This document shows, piece by piece, positions 1 to 10,374 of a DNA stretch of 64,000 nt. Source of the DNA: Plantago major. Taxonomy: Eukaryota; Streptophyta; Magnoliopsida; Lamiales; Plantaginaceae. The stretch covers positions 56,020,932-56,084,931 of the forward strand of contig CM048844.1 in the NCBI GenBank assembly GCA_026545765.1, given 5' to 3'. The position numbers were made by a program, and so were the translations under genes. Under the pieces are notes generated by a model, which saw only the letters and a list, made by a program, of their open reading frames with translations, was not told the DNA's origin and did not search any database. Position 1 is the stretch's first letter. Each line of letters starts with the position of its first letter.

Positions 1-1
1 C

Positions 2-484
2 CCAAAAGAAGATGAGAGACTTATCACTAAGGAAAAGTTAGCCCTTCTGGCTCCTCAACTATTTTCTGCTCCATGTGCATCAAGAAGTGATGAGCACAGG
101 TCTAGAACAAGTGTTTTCTTGGAACTAAGAGACAGACTTGTTGCTCAAGACACTCAAGTCCTACAGTCAGTCCCAGAAGAGATGAAATATTTGGCTGCCA
201 CATTGCTAAACAGAGCAACCAGCATAGCCCTCTCTCAGAAAGATCTAGCTTTAATCAGGGAAGATTACTGCAACAATGCCAACCTAGCACTAACAGAAGC
301 CATCCATGCTACTCAACAAGCAGATGATATTCTAAGGCCTCTTGAAGAGGTCAACAGAAAAGAGCAAGAATTGGTTAGGCAAAACAAGGACTTGAAGAAA
401 GAAATCCAAGAACTGGTCAGGGTGCACAACAACCTCCAGAAAAACTTTGAATCACTCTCTGAAGCTTATGCTATCATGAGTTAG
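2..484 (+). CDS. post-pol coiled-coil protein, C-terminal end (E1)
   Basis: The frame is open from the window edge to a TAG at 482-484, so the true start lies upstream. It matches the end of exon 6 of the E3 post-pol gene. About 160 codons are visible: a helical, charged segment rich in Glu, Lys, Gln and Leu with heptad-like spacing, typical of a coiled coil (for example the stretch around RQNKDLKKEIQELVRVHNN). No enzymatic motif is visible. Function is unknown; Sirevirus post-pol ORFs are often called env-like, but I see no signal peptide or membrane segment here. Confidence 0.7.
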   Translation, partial: PKEDERLITKEKLALLAPQLFSAPCASRSDEHRSRTSVFLELRDRLVAQDTQVLQSVPEEMKYLAATLLNRATSIALSQKDLALIREDYCNNANLALTEAIHATQQADDILRPLEEVNRKEQELVRQNKDLKKEIQELVRVHNNLQKNFESLSEAYAIMS

Positions 485-647
485 TCATTCATGACTAAGG
501 GGGGAAGAAGAGATGCCTCAGAAAGGCAGAGGAAGAAAAAGAAAACAATCAATTCCTCCCTCCTCAAGTCAACAAGTCATCAAGGACACTGGAAATGCCC
601 CTGCTTAAGAAGTTATTCCAGATCAACCAGCCAGAAGGCTGAGAAGT

Positions 648-1673
648 ATGGTTACTAGGGGAACCAAGTCCCTTAGGATCTCAGTTGGGAACAACCAGAA
701 TAATCCTGAAAAAGGAGAAGACCAAGAAGAAGGAGAGGTAAGAGATCAAGAAAGCTGCAAGTCTTACAACTGGAACCACAATGATGATGAGGATGAATCT
801 GATACAGATGAGCATCCAATCCACAAGAGAAGAAGGCAAGCAAGCACCTCACAATCTCCTCTGGCAGCAAGGCCTTTGGCAGCCAGAACTCCTTTTGAAA
901 ATACCAAGTCAATACAAGGAACATCCACCAGCACAGCCCCAAGGCAGGAAGAAAGGGTTAGAGGATCTCCTGACAGAAGGCCACCTAACAGAAAGGCAAG
1001 AAGGGATTCCCAGTTTGGCAGAGTAAACAGAGAAACTCATCAAGAAAGGCCAACTGATGCCCACATTGAGTATGTGAAGACTAGTAATGAAGAGTCTTCA
1101 TATAGGTGCATTCTGAACAAGAGAGGGTATTATATTCTGGAACTACAACATCTACTTGTCAATGATAAGTTTCCAACTCCCATCCTCAACCAGATCCTGA
1201 AATGGAGAGAAGGCAAGCTAGAATTGCTAAAATCTGAGCACCTTCATGCCTGGCTAAACTTTGAAGTACAAAAGAGGAATAAAGCCATAGAGATGGATCT
1301 TTCTTTTGCCTGTCCTTACCCAAAGCCTGATGATGTACACAAGGTAAGAAAACTGGATGGTAGCTACAACAGGAAGAACAAATTAGGTGTTTCAACCTAT
1401 GAGTCATTCTATATGACATTGGATGAATACCTAGATGATATACACTATCTAGAAGAAATATACAAGTATTTCAACCTATCTCAGCTGCATATAGACCACT
1501 CCTGGGTCTGGGGAAAGTACTTTTCGGTCAAACACTTTCTGCAGAAGAATCACAAGCTTGGAACGAGTTACCATGAAATATGTGACTTATCCAGAAAGAC
1601 AGAGCTCTCTGTCAGAAGGATTCTTTATGACTATGTCCAAGAATGCAGAAAAGTGGATGATCATGTCAACTGA
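648..1673 (+). CDS. second post-pol ORF (ORF-C), conserved C-terminal domain of unknown function (E1)
   Basis: This intact 341-codon ORF starts at ATG 648. The first ~130 residues are low-complexity, acidic then basic (DDEDESDTDEHPIHKRRRQ), suggesting a disordered region with a nuclear-localisation-like basic patch. Residues ~145-335 are a compact domain shared with E3, E6 copy A and E6 copy B: IEYVKT, ILELQHLLVN, AWLNFEV, CPYPKPDDVHKV, ESFYMTLDEY and HSWVWGKYFSVKHF. The W-W-GKY-KHF block is the most conserved. I do not recognise the domain. It is the only copy in the window with one uninterrupted reading frame. It lies 163 bases after the coiled-coil stop and may be translated from a separate spliced RNA. 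Confidence 0.7.
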   Translation: MVTRGTKSLRISVGNNQNNPEKGEDQEEGEVRDQESCKSYNWNHNDDEDESDTDEHPIHKRRRQASTSQSPLAARPLAARTPFENTKSIQGTSTSTAPRQEERVRGSPDRRPPNRKARRDSQFGRVNRETHQERPTDAHIEYVKTSNEESSYRCILNKRGYYILELQHLLVNDKFPTPILNQILKWREGKLELLKSEHLHAWLNFEVQKRNKAIEMDLSFACPYPKPDDVHKVRKLDGSYNRKNKLGVSTYESFYMTLDEYLDDIHYLEEIYKYFNLSQLHIDHSWVWGKYFSVKHFLQKNHKLGTSYHEICDLSRKTELSVRRILYDYVQECRKVDDHVN

Positions 1674-2091
1674 TCCAGAAAGGGTCCTGAAGAACTTGAG
1701 GTGTCTGAACCCAAGTTGCATTTCTGAAGACTTGAAGACTAGTAACATTAGAATACTCTCTTGGAGCTTAGATTATCTTTTGTTCTAATTTACTTAGTAT
1801 GTTTTGTTACTTTTTGTAATCTTGCTGATTGTTTCTGAAATTTCTCTATCTGTAAAAGTTGCATCTTATTCTGTAAACTGTACCTATCTGAAGATCATAC
1901 TCTCAGATACATTCTAATAGATGACAACTTATCAGCAAAGATCACTTCTTGTGATTTGGTTGATGTTTACTTTCTGCACTTAATTCAAATAAAATTGAAT
2001 ATCATTTGAAATGATTAAGTGGTGGATTGTTTTCTCTTCCAGGATTACAAATTTGTAATAGGACTTAAAAGATAGTCATGGATGACTGATC
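1674..2091 (+). other. 3' untranslated region of E1
   Basis: There is no ORF. The sequence is T-rich and collinear with E3 34804-35160 and, inverted, with E6 47906-48269. It leads into the polypurine tract and includes a conserved block (GATCAC...TTGTGATTTGGTTGATG) seen in all copies. Confidence 0.6.
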
Positions 2092-2104
2092 AAAAAGGGG
2101 GAAA
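2092..2104 (+). promoter_or_regulatory. polypurine tract of E1
   Basis: AAAAAGGGGGAAA lies two bases before the LTR start (TGTTAGG at 2107). It is the plus-strand primer site for reverse transcription and is identical in E3 (35161-35173). Confidence 0.85.
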
Positions 2105-2106
2105 TT

Positions 2107-3522
2107 TGTTAGGAATATCTGTTAGTATTTTGATCACTCATCACATGTTCTTATCTTAGCCAGAAAGGTGATTAAGTACTCTTGGTTCACTTGAACATTG
2201 TAAAAGAGGAAATCACTGAGTATGATTAGTCTAGTAAATCTTGTATTAGGATTATAGGTCTCTGAGTGTAATTTTTATTTCCAGAAGACCATGAAGATCA
2301 ATCCTAGCAATGGAGCTTTTCTGAAGATTAGAAGACTGAAGATTGCACAAAGATTTATGAAGACATCAAGGTTTAGTCTAACTCAGAAAGACTATGTCCT
2401 TAATCCTTTCTTAAGTGTATTTACTTACTTTTGAAATATGATTCTGGACATATGACATCATGAGTATGGAGCATGCAAGCCATCAGAAAGGCTCATGTAT
2501 CCGTTGAAGACTACAGGACAAGAAATAGTACAAGTGCATTAATTGCATCGGCAGAAAAGCCGCTGAAGCACAGTCCTCTCTGAGACATGAGACAAGGACT
2601 TCTGAGTACTCATTTCAAGATAAGTATGGACTGAATTTGAATTGTGTCTAACGGATATCATTCCAACAACTCTCAAATTCATCTATATATATCACACACT
2701 TAGATGCTGAGAAATACACCTTAGAACGCTCTATCTTGCAAACTTACCATCAAGAAAAGTATTTTCTCAAGCACTCTACTACCCTTTTTGAAAGCTTTCT
2801 GTTGCTCGAAGAATCACTAGTAGTTCTAAGTTGTCCTGAACCTTAACAAGAGATTGTTATTTGTGAAAGAGTTGAACTATCAAATACCCTTTCTGAAGCT
2901 CATTCTCCAGAACGGACATCAATTACTTGGGTCAAGAAGAGCGCATCGCCATCCACTGAACAAGTGTATTAAGTAGTCTTGTTCTATTAGGCTCTCTGAA
3001 AACATAACTGAAAAGTTATACGAGAAGCCTTTCTGACAAACCTTATAACCAACACCATCAAGGCGTGGAGTAGAGGAAGTACTTGATTTGGGAAATCAAG
3101 GAATAACTCCAAGGTTATCTGAGTAGAGGAAGTACTTAGCTCTAGGAGCTGGGGAATAACTCAGGGGGGAACATTTGGTTGGGAACCATTTGGTTAGGAA
3201 TCTTAGAATAGGATTATTATAAGGTGAACTCAATTATCTGTTCTAGTGAATTCTAGGTCTCAGAAAGACCGAAGTGGATTAGTTGGAGGATTACGCCACC
3301 TCCAGATACCACTATACTTGCTGTGTCCTTTACCTTTATGTATTTACATTTCAGCAAAGCACACACACATACTTATTGTTTCTGCACTTACCTATCTTAA
3401 AGTCTTCCGCTCGATTTAAGTATCGAAACCGCTGTGTTTCGAGAAACCTGTTTATCGACAAAAGTTTTAAAAGACTATTCACCCGCCCCTAGTCTTTTAC
3501 TCTGCCATTATCTGGACCAACA
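2107..3522 (+). repeat. 3' LTR of E1
   Basis: A 1,416-bp LTR from TGTTAGGAATATCTG to CCAACA. A TATA-like CTATATATAT lies at 2683-2692. Two leader hairpin units lie at about 3065-3175; their stems are CTTGATTT/AAATCAAG and CTTAGCTC/GAGCTGGG. The LTR closes with a hairpin AAAAGACTA...TAGTCTTTT (3469-3498) with a C-rich loop. The same layout recurs in every LTR of this family in the window. Confidence 0.85.
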
Positions 3523-3681
3523 CTTTTACCTCCCTTGGGGATTACTTGTGGCACTATGTCGGTGGGTTTCTCAATCGCGTCCTCTACTGGACCTTTCGAA
3601 ACCAAAGGAACCTTAGACTCCAGAATTTGAGCCAAACCCAGCTTACTAGTCTCCTCAACTTGTGGGATTACTCTCTTCCCA

Positions 3682-4190
3682 TTACAGCAAGAACAAGTAG
3701 TATTCCTCGCTAATAGTGTATTTCACCATAAAGCTCTTCTCCACGGTACTTGGGTGCTTACCAGCCTCTTGTTGTTGTGCTCTCGCAAGTAACTGTCCCA
3801 TAGCCTCCTCGAGCCTATTCTGGGATTGCTCCATCCTTTCCGCATGCTTGTCTCTCCTCTTCTGCGCGTTCTCCCAGTTGCAGTAGAACTGATCAACATC
3901 ATCCATAAAGCGCCTTAGAATCTGCTCCAAGGGTTCCTGCTCTTGATGGTGTTTTGGTGGGGCTAGTTGGATTTGCGGGGCATTCTCATAGAAATTGTTA
4001 CCATAGCTCAGGTTGCTATTGGGCACCTAGAATCCCTTTTGTCTATTTTGGAACCAGTTGACTACCTCAGGGGTTCTCAGCCATTGCTTCTGGAAGTCGG
4101 CACATATTGACACCATGTCCATAATTACCACACAGGCCACACCTCTCATTCGCCTGGGGGGTTGTGCATGGCCCCAGATTGGTAGTAATC
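3682..4190 (-). pseudogene. gypsy gag fragment with CCHC zinc knuckle
   Basis: A CX2CX4HX4C knuckle (ERCGLCGNYGHGVNMC) is encoded at 4100-4141 minus, in a different frame from the downstream 115-codon ORF at 4026-3682, so the gene is frameshifted. The downstream part is Gln/Glu-rich with a helical segment (ILRRFMDDVDQFYCNWENA), as in Athila/Tat Gag proteins. Stops interrupt the stretch between them. It is a dead fragment; the lineage call rests mainly on the primer site. Confidence 0.6.
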
Positions 4191-4337
4191 TCCGTATTTT
4201 GCCATTCCTAAAACTTTACTAGCAGAAAATCTCAACCGAAATTTAGTTTCTGTTAGTCCCAGAAAATCTAAAACACAGAGCAGTATCAAACAAACACAAA
4301 CGATTAAACACTCTAAAACACTACAGTAGGAGTTAAC

Positions 4338-4355
4338 TCCTCGGCAGCGGCGCCA
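4338..4355 (-). promoter_or_regulatory. primer binding site of the gypsy remnant
   Basis: On the minus strand TGGCGCCGCTGCCGAGGA follows the LTR end by four bases (AAAT). It closely resembles the TGGCGCCGTTGCCGGGGA site typical of Athila/Tat elements. Confidence 0.65.
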
Positions 4356-4650
4356 AATTTGATGTGCTCAAATTAGTACTCTTTAAAAAACAAAAAGTAA
4401 CTAAAGCAGTGTTGCGTAATAAGCTTTAACTACGAGATCGTTCTCAAGGAGTTAACAAAGCAACCTAGCGTTTTGAAGTGCAAAAACGTGAATGTTTGCG
4501 AAGCATAATCGAGTTGTTGGTGATTTTTGCAAAATAAAATAAATTAAACAAAGTGCACAAAGGTTCATTTGTATTTGACGATGGAAAACAATGAATACAG
4601 TAGTAATTCAGATAAATCATGCACGGATTCAACTCATTGTTCACTAGTTT

Positions 4651-5514
4651 ATAACCCGTCGATACTCGACGGGTATAGTAAAAAAATATTTAAGTATATG
4701 AAATCCTACAATATTTACAACAACATTATATTTTTGTAACGCGTCGTACCATTGCGAGCCGATGTCCGACCCTCTGTGCCAGCGCAGTCATGGACTATTA
4801 TCCGGGTGATATGTTGGCCCACTGTACCAATACATGTTCGTTCCCGCACTTTATCCCACTCGTGCACGCAACGATATACTTACCAGTCATCCACCCTAAG
4901 ATTACTCCTGAGCATGCATGCTTAAGTCTAAAGCTCTTATGGATGGATTTCCTAAAAGAAAGGTGCACATTGTCGGTATGAGTAGCGTTCTTGATCCTTT
5001 AAGCTCTCTGAAAATTTATCTTAAACTTTGGGATGTTACATTTTTAGTTTGTCTCTGATGGACTCATCATCACACTAATTAAGAACGATAAACTTTTTGC
5101 ATGCGTTTATTCCATACATCACTTTTACCTCGATTATAATTATAAGAGTAGTGACTCTCAATCGTGCCATTGCACAATTTTAATGCATAATCAATATTCC
5201 TCAAAAGTTTGGCCAATCTTTATCATGATCTATGATAAGTCGCACCTGAGTAATTAATCATATTAGTATTATAAGCTGAGAAGACCTTTTTCCAATCAAG
5301 TCTTTTAAATGGATCGAGGTATATCCAACCCGTTGCGAACGTTAACGGTATCTATTTAAAATAATGGCGTACGGATCGGGTATATGCCTCACCCGTTCCA
5401 TGTTACCCACCAACTCATTTGTCAATCTGCCACAGGTTAGTAAAGCAATCTACCCACCTTGATTTTATTTAAACCACACATCTATAGTGGGCCAGTCTAA
5501 TTTGTTAACAATAC
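4651..5514. other. no gene seen
   Basis: AT-rich sequence with no convincing ORF. The only structure I see is a short perfect inverted repeat (ACCCGTCG ATA CTCGACGGGT type) near 4651-4673. The ~60-codon ORF at 4790 has no recognisable features and is probably chance. Confidence 0.5.
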
Positions 5515-6215
5515 CATCTTCACCCGATCGTACTCCCCTAAAATTAGGGGTATTAAAAAAAGCGCACGCCAAACCATACCATGCAAAATTTCTGCCTCTT
5601 ACCACACGCGCCAATTATTTTCTTTAAAACATTTACAGGTTAATTTTTTCGTAACCTGTTATTCAACTGACGACAGATGAGCTGGTACAACTCTTCAGTC
5701 ACCCGACCTCGTCAATATGTGAAAAAGAAAGAGAGTAAATATATGTGTACATCCATAAATTACAATAATAAAAAATTATCTATATTAAATGGAATATACA
5801 ATAAATTCAACAACTAATGATTTGTATGTTTTATTTAATATATAATTTATTCGTCCCACAGAACTTCATACATTTGTCATTTTTAGACGTACTACAAAAC
5901 TTATACATTACTAAAAAAAGGAAGGTACTCCACACCCAACCAATAATAATAAATCCTAAATCCTACTCTTGCACTTTTTACCACCTCTTTACACATTTCC
6001 CACTAAAATTACATATATATACCATATTTTAATGTTTTATCACTTACTAGTTAGTTTTTTTTCTTTAAACATTTATATTGTTTATTATTTGAAGTTTTTA
6101 ACTAATTATGTATTTAATTTTATCTATTTTCACCCATTTATCCGCCCCCTTGTTATCACCAGACCGCCATGGGTTGAAAAACTATTATACCTGTCCCAGT
6201 TGTTATTATAGCCGA
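5515..6215. repeat. unclassified dispersed repeat, copy 1
   Basis: It aligns in order with 10375-11310: a CACCC...CCCCTAAAAT start, a central CAGTCACC...CCCGTCAATAT block, GAGTAAATATATGTGTACAT-like sequence, and a CACCCA...CGCCCC...TTATCACC end followed by GTAAAACTATTTACCC-like sequence. The copies are diverged by substitutions and indels. There is no coding capacity, and no clear TIR or TSD could be fixed by eye, so the class is unknown. Confidence 0.55.
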
Positions 6216-6837
6216 GAGCCTATAGTACTGTGTCGGTTTAGTTCTTGTGTAAAAACAACTTACGCCCCTCCATAAAACGATATGGGATTGCAATACTTTC
6301 CATTCCAAGAATTTTCCATTTTTATCATTTCTGTCTCTTACCTGTTATACTTTCTCCATTATTTATCATTTATCTCTTCCACAACAAACAACAAACTATA
6401 GACTTTCTTAACAATAGTGTCGAAAATAAGTGAGACACATTTAACGGGACGGAGGGATTATATGTAAAAAGATTGAAAATGAGAAAAAATTTAATACGTA
6501 ACAACTGGTAATCTAGTGTCAAAGTCTAATTTTAGAGGAATGTATGCATATTGCATATTATATGTACGGAACAATTACATATACCTCCTCTATTAGATGC
6601 CCTCTACTAATCTGGATACCATTAGTCGAACAATTACATCCAGGTCCATTAATCTGTTTTTGGGTTGACTAACTGATAAGCTGAATCAACTTATTCACAA
6701 ACCAAACATGCCCTTAGCCAATTCAGTTGGAGTACCATTTCAATTCTAAACAAAATAGATTTAAAATACAAAGGATTTGGTCTGTTTTTATTGAATTGAA
6801 ACTGAACTTGTCGAGCTTCAGGTGGTTACAGACTTAC
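6216..6837. other. no gene; degenerate MITE end
   Basis: GGGACGGAGGGA at 6446-6457 resembles the right terminus of a Stowaway-like MITE. The only candidate left end is poor (CCCCTCC near 6262), so I do not call a full element. The rest is AT-rich unassigned sequence. Confidence 0.35.
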
Positions 6838-7198
6838 AATATATCCCGGGACCAACCATTCGTGCATGATTCTAGTGGTGGCTCCCACGGTCCATACAGT
6901 AGCACTTTGCCCCGTATGACACTTATTTTCGGCAATCCCGATAGCCCCGCTATGATACCACCTGTAACTACCCGACCACTAAGGGCCGAGACCCGGTCCA
7001 TTGGACTGGCAATGTTACTCATGACTGTCGTACACACGTCTCGTTGGTAGGATATTGTCTGCTTTGGGCCTGAACCCGCAGGGATTTGCTTTTGGAATCA
7101 CCCAAAAGGCCTCATAAAATAGGAGAGTGGTGGTCTACATATATATACCCTTCACCCCTTTCACTCTGAACCGATGTTGGATGTTGGGTATTACAACA
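6838..7198 (-). mobile_element. TRIM-like LTR retrotransposon fragment
   Basis: Read on the minus strand, a 236-bp LTR runs from TGTTGTAA (7198) to GTTACA (6963). It contains a TATATATA box, GAGGCCTTTTGGG and CCCAAAGCAGACAATATC, which I recognise as typical of plant terminal-repeat retrotransposons in miniature. Two bases later comes TGGTATCATAGC (6949-6960), the initiator-Met primer site with one mismatch. Only ~110 bp of internal sequence follows; the second LTR is missing or reduced. It has no coding capacity, as expected for TRIMs. Confidence 0.65.
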
Positions 7199-8083
7199 AC
7201 TCAACAATAGTCTAATTATAATGAAGGTGCGTGCAAGAAGGGAAACTGCCCTACTATCTGCTTCTTCCCCGATCACGATCTTGCCGGAATATAACCGAAC
7301 AGATAAAATTCCTTTCTTGCAATAATATTTCAATTGGTTATGCTGTAGTTAGGGATTTCGAATATTGGTGAATGGGTTTGTAGCATATGGAGAAACTATT
7401 TTGATTTGGGGATGGTGGAGTTGTCATTAGGGATTCCGTATCGATTTAGTGTGCATTAGATTTGGATTCAAGAATTGAACTCGAGACAGAGTTTGGTTGA
7501 TGTTGGGATTCGATTTTGAAAACCGGGACATAATTCAATGTTTTATAAACTTGAAAACTTTGCCTTTTCAGAATTAGAGTTGTATGAGGGACTTGGATTG
7601 CAAAACCAGTTTCTTTCAATTTGGCCAATAAATAGTTTGTGACTTTGCAAATAAGTCCAGAAAAAATTTAAAAACCTAAAATTAAATTCACGACTATATG
7701 TATACATCAACGGTTCCAATATAAATATTAAACTCTGCCTTTTTTCCCTTCAGGTTTGGAGATTGATGTTCATGTGTCGGGATTAGTTTAGACGTTGGAC
7801 GTGTGTTGGCTCCTCGTTTAATTTCATAAATTAATTTTGAAATAAAACGATTCAAAATTACTTGAAAGGACACATGTCACATCCAGATTAATCTGGAAGA
7901 GAATAAAATGTGGAAATATGAGAGTGCACACGTGTCCCAGTTTAATTTAACCTAAGAAAATAGTGGAAATCAAGAAAAAACCTAAAGCAAATGAATAAAA
8001 GAAAAAGAAAAAAAAAATCAAATTAAACATAAAATTTAAAAGTAAGGATGTGTTTGGTTGCAATATGAGTTTGGACTATACAA
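7199..8083. other. no gene seen
   Basis: AT-rich unassigned DNA. The ~60-codon minus-strand ORFs at 7112-7333 and 7446-7628 show no domain or composition signal. Confidence 0.5.
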
Positions 8084-8085
8084 TA

Positions 8086-10064
8086 CTCCCTCCGTTCTTT
8101 TTATAGGTTTACATTTTGCCATTCTGGGGATTTTTTTAAAAGTTTAATGTTTCATTTTTTGGAAACCCCACTATCTACATTTATTAATTTTTTAAATACT
8201 CTTTTACTTTATCCGTTATTTCTCTTACTTTTTTTATACTCTCTCTTACTTTTTACCATCTGTTGGAAATTTCTTGTGAAATTTGTTGGGAAATTTGTTA
8301 GGAAATTTGTTAGATATTTTGTTAGAAATATCTGTTTAGATTTTGATCAGCAACATGATGACTTATCTTAGTCTCAGAAAGGTGATTAGTACTCTTGGTT
8401 CACTTGAACATTGTAAAAAAGGAAACTCACTAAGTATGATAGTCTAGCTAATCTTGTATAGGATGTTATGTCTCAAAATGTAACTTTTATTTTATGAAGA
8501 GAAGACCAAGAAGAAGACATCCAAGCAGAAAGCTCAACGACATTGAAGACTTGAAGAAAACTGCACAAGATTACTGAATCTGTTGTTCAGATATCTTAGC
8601 CAGATATCTTAAAGACACGAATAGTTTCAAACAAACTGTGTCACAAGAAATATCTGAGAAATAAGAGACATATCTGAAAATAAGGAAAGTGTCCACAGAT
8701 ATCTATTCTCAGATACCTTGAGCTTTAACCACATTTCTGAAAAAGAAGTATATATTGCAAACAAAGTTGTTTCAATAAACACAAGTTGTATCTGAAGAAT
8801 GAAGATAAGGACGTGCAAAGAATCAGATAACATTAGTCTCTGATACAAAGCATAGTTCCGTTGACACTACAGGACAAAAGTATAGTACAATGCATTTAAT
8901 GCACGGACAGAGATGTCTGAATAAAAGCAACGGCGAGAAGAAGACAAACTGCTACAAGATTACTATACACAGATATCGATAGTTTGAATTTGAGCTAACG
9001 GATACTATTCAAGCGGCACTCAAATTCATCTATAAATATCAACACTTAGGCGATTGAGAAGACACCTTAGACACACCTTGAATCGCATACAAACGTCTTA
9101 CTCTCTCAAAGCAACTTACTTACTCACAAAGCTTTACATGCGACCAAAGCTTTTGATCTTGAGTAACACTGAAGTTCCAAGTGTCCTGATCCTAAACAAG
9201 CAAAGCTATCTGTGAAGGAGTTGAATCAAAAGATCAACTATCTGAGATTCATTCTCTTGAACAGATATCATAAGACTTGGGTCAAGAAATCGAACAAGAT
9301 ACCATACGTTGTAAAGTGTATTAAGTACCTTGATTCACGAGCTCTCGAATAAGCGAAAAGTTATTAAGAAGCTCATCGACAACTCAAACCAAAAACCAAC
9401 ACCATAATCAAGTGGAGTATGTGAAGTACTTAGTTTGAAAAATCAGGGAATAACTCCAAGGTTACCGGAGTATAGGAAGTACTTGATTTGGAAAACTAAG
9501 GAATAACTCCAAGGTTATTGAGTATAGGAAGTACTTAGCTTGGGAAGCTAGGGAATAACTCAAAGGTTTCTGAGTACAGGAAGTACTTGGCTGTGAAAGC
9601 CGGGGAACAACTCAGGGGGAACATTTGGTTGGGAACCAATTGTTAAGAATTTTAGAATAGGATTATTGTAAGGAGAACTCAATTATCTGTTCTAGTGAAT
9701 TCTAGGTCTCTGACAGACCGAAGTGGAATAGTTGGAGGATTACGCCACCTCCAGATACCACTATACTTGCTGTGTTATTTACCTTTCTGTATTTACATTT
9801 CAGCAACACACACACACATATTAACTGTTTCTGCACTTATCTTTATTAAGTCTTCCGCACTCTGATTCTAAGTATCGGATATCTATTCAGATATCTGAGA
9901 AATAGTTGTTATCGACAGAAGTTTTTTTAAAAGACTATTCACCCTCCCCCTCTAGTCTTTTACTTTGCCGTTATCTGGACCAACACCATCTACTTACTAT
10001 TTTATTCTATTTCCTTAAAATTCACAATAAACCAAATGTAAACCTTCTAAACGACCGGAGGGAG
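8086..10064. mobile_element. Stowaway-like MITE, split by a solo LTR
   Basis: Terminal inverted repeats CTCCCTCCGTTC (8086 on) and its partner ending GACCGGAGGGAG (10064) extend inward with matching TTTACATTT segments. They are flanked by TA on both sides (8084-8085 and 10065-10066), the Tc1/mariner-type duplication. Removing the inserted LTR (8261-9985) and one TSD copy leaves an element of about 249 bp, a normal MITE size. Confidence 0.8.
8261..9985 (+). repeat. solo LTR of the large copia family
   Basis: A 1,725-bp LTR from TGTTGG to CCAACA is flanked by the perfect 5-bp duplication CCATC (8256-8260 and 9986-9990). The next sequence is the rest of the MITE, not a primer site, so the internal region was lost by LTR-LTR recombination. 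TATA-like CTATAAATA is at 9030-9038. Four leader hairpin units (~52 bp each) lie at about 9413-9620. Its 5' end carries reiterated GAAATTTGTTRG units (8261-8320), more than any other copy here. Confidence 0.92.
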
Positions 10065-10066
10065 TA

Positions 10067-10374
10067 ATAGATTTATGAAAAAGGTTGAAATTTGTTATTG
10101 TTCAAAAGTTACGGACTACAATGTCATTATAAAATTTATTAGGGAAACTATAACTAATTTGCCAGCGTTTTCCATTTCAAACCAACATCAAAGTTGAAGC
10201 TATATTGGGGTTGAAAAATATTAATATATGAAAAATATGTAGGTGTAGAATGTGTTTCTGATGAAACTTGGTTCCAGTAAATATTGATTTCTAGTTGAAT
10301 CTTAACAAATCTAACAAAGTTAGGATTATAAATTTCGTTCATCCACTTTATACTCGGTCAATAATTTTTTTAGA
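10067..10374. other. no gene seen
   Basis: AT-rich spacer between the MITE and the second dispersed repeat copy. Nothing recognised. Confidence 0.5.

Larger units (their letters stand above)
1..3522 (+). mobile_element. Copia (Sirevirus-like) element E1, 3' part
   Basis: This is the 3' end of an LTR retrotransposon cut by the left window edge. It holds the end of the post-pol coiled-coil gene, a second post-pol ORF, a 3' untranslated stretch, a polypurine tract and a complete 3' LTR. Its proteins and LTR align in order with E3, E5 and E6 but are clearly more diverged, so E1 looks like a separate subfamily. The five bases after the LTR (CTTTT, 3523-3527) would be the target-site duplication; the partner is outside the window. 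The flank is an older gypsy element. Confidence 0.85.
3523..4650 (-). mobile_element. Ty3/gypsy (Athila/Tat-like) remnant: end of 5' LTR, PBS and broken gag
   Basis: Read on the minus strand: an LTR ending ...CACATCA (terminus at 4360), a primer site TGGCGCCGCTGCCGAGGA at 4338-4355 of the kind used by Athila/Tat elements, then gag fragments. E1 inserted into this remnant, which continues up to 3523. The upper LTR limit (about 4650) is uncertain because no second copy is present to define it. Confidence 0.6.

Noticed and set aside
3283..3616. Small ORFs within the E1 LTR
   Set aside because: They lie across the LTR end into the gypsy remnant and are not conserved in the other LTRs.
6727..7050. 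107-codon plus-strand ORF
   Set aside because: It overlaps the TRIM LTR and primer site on the opposite strand; not coding.
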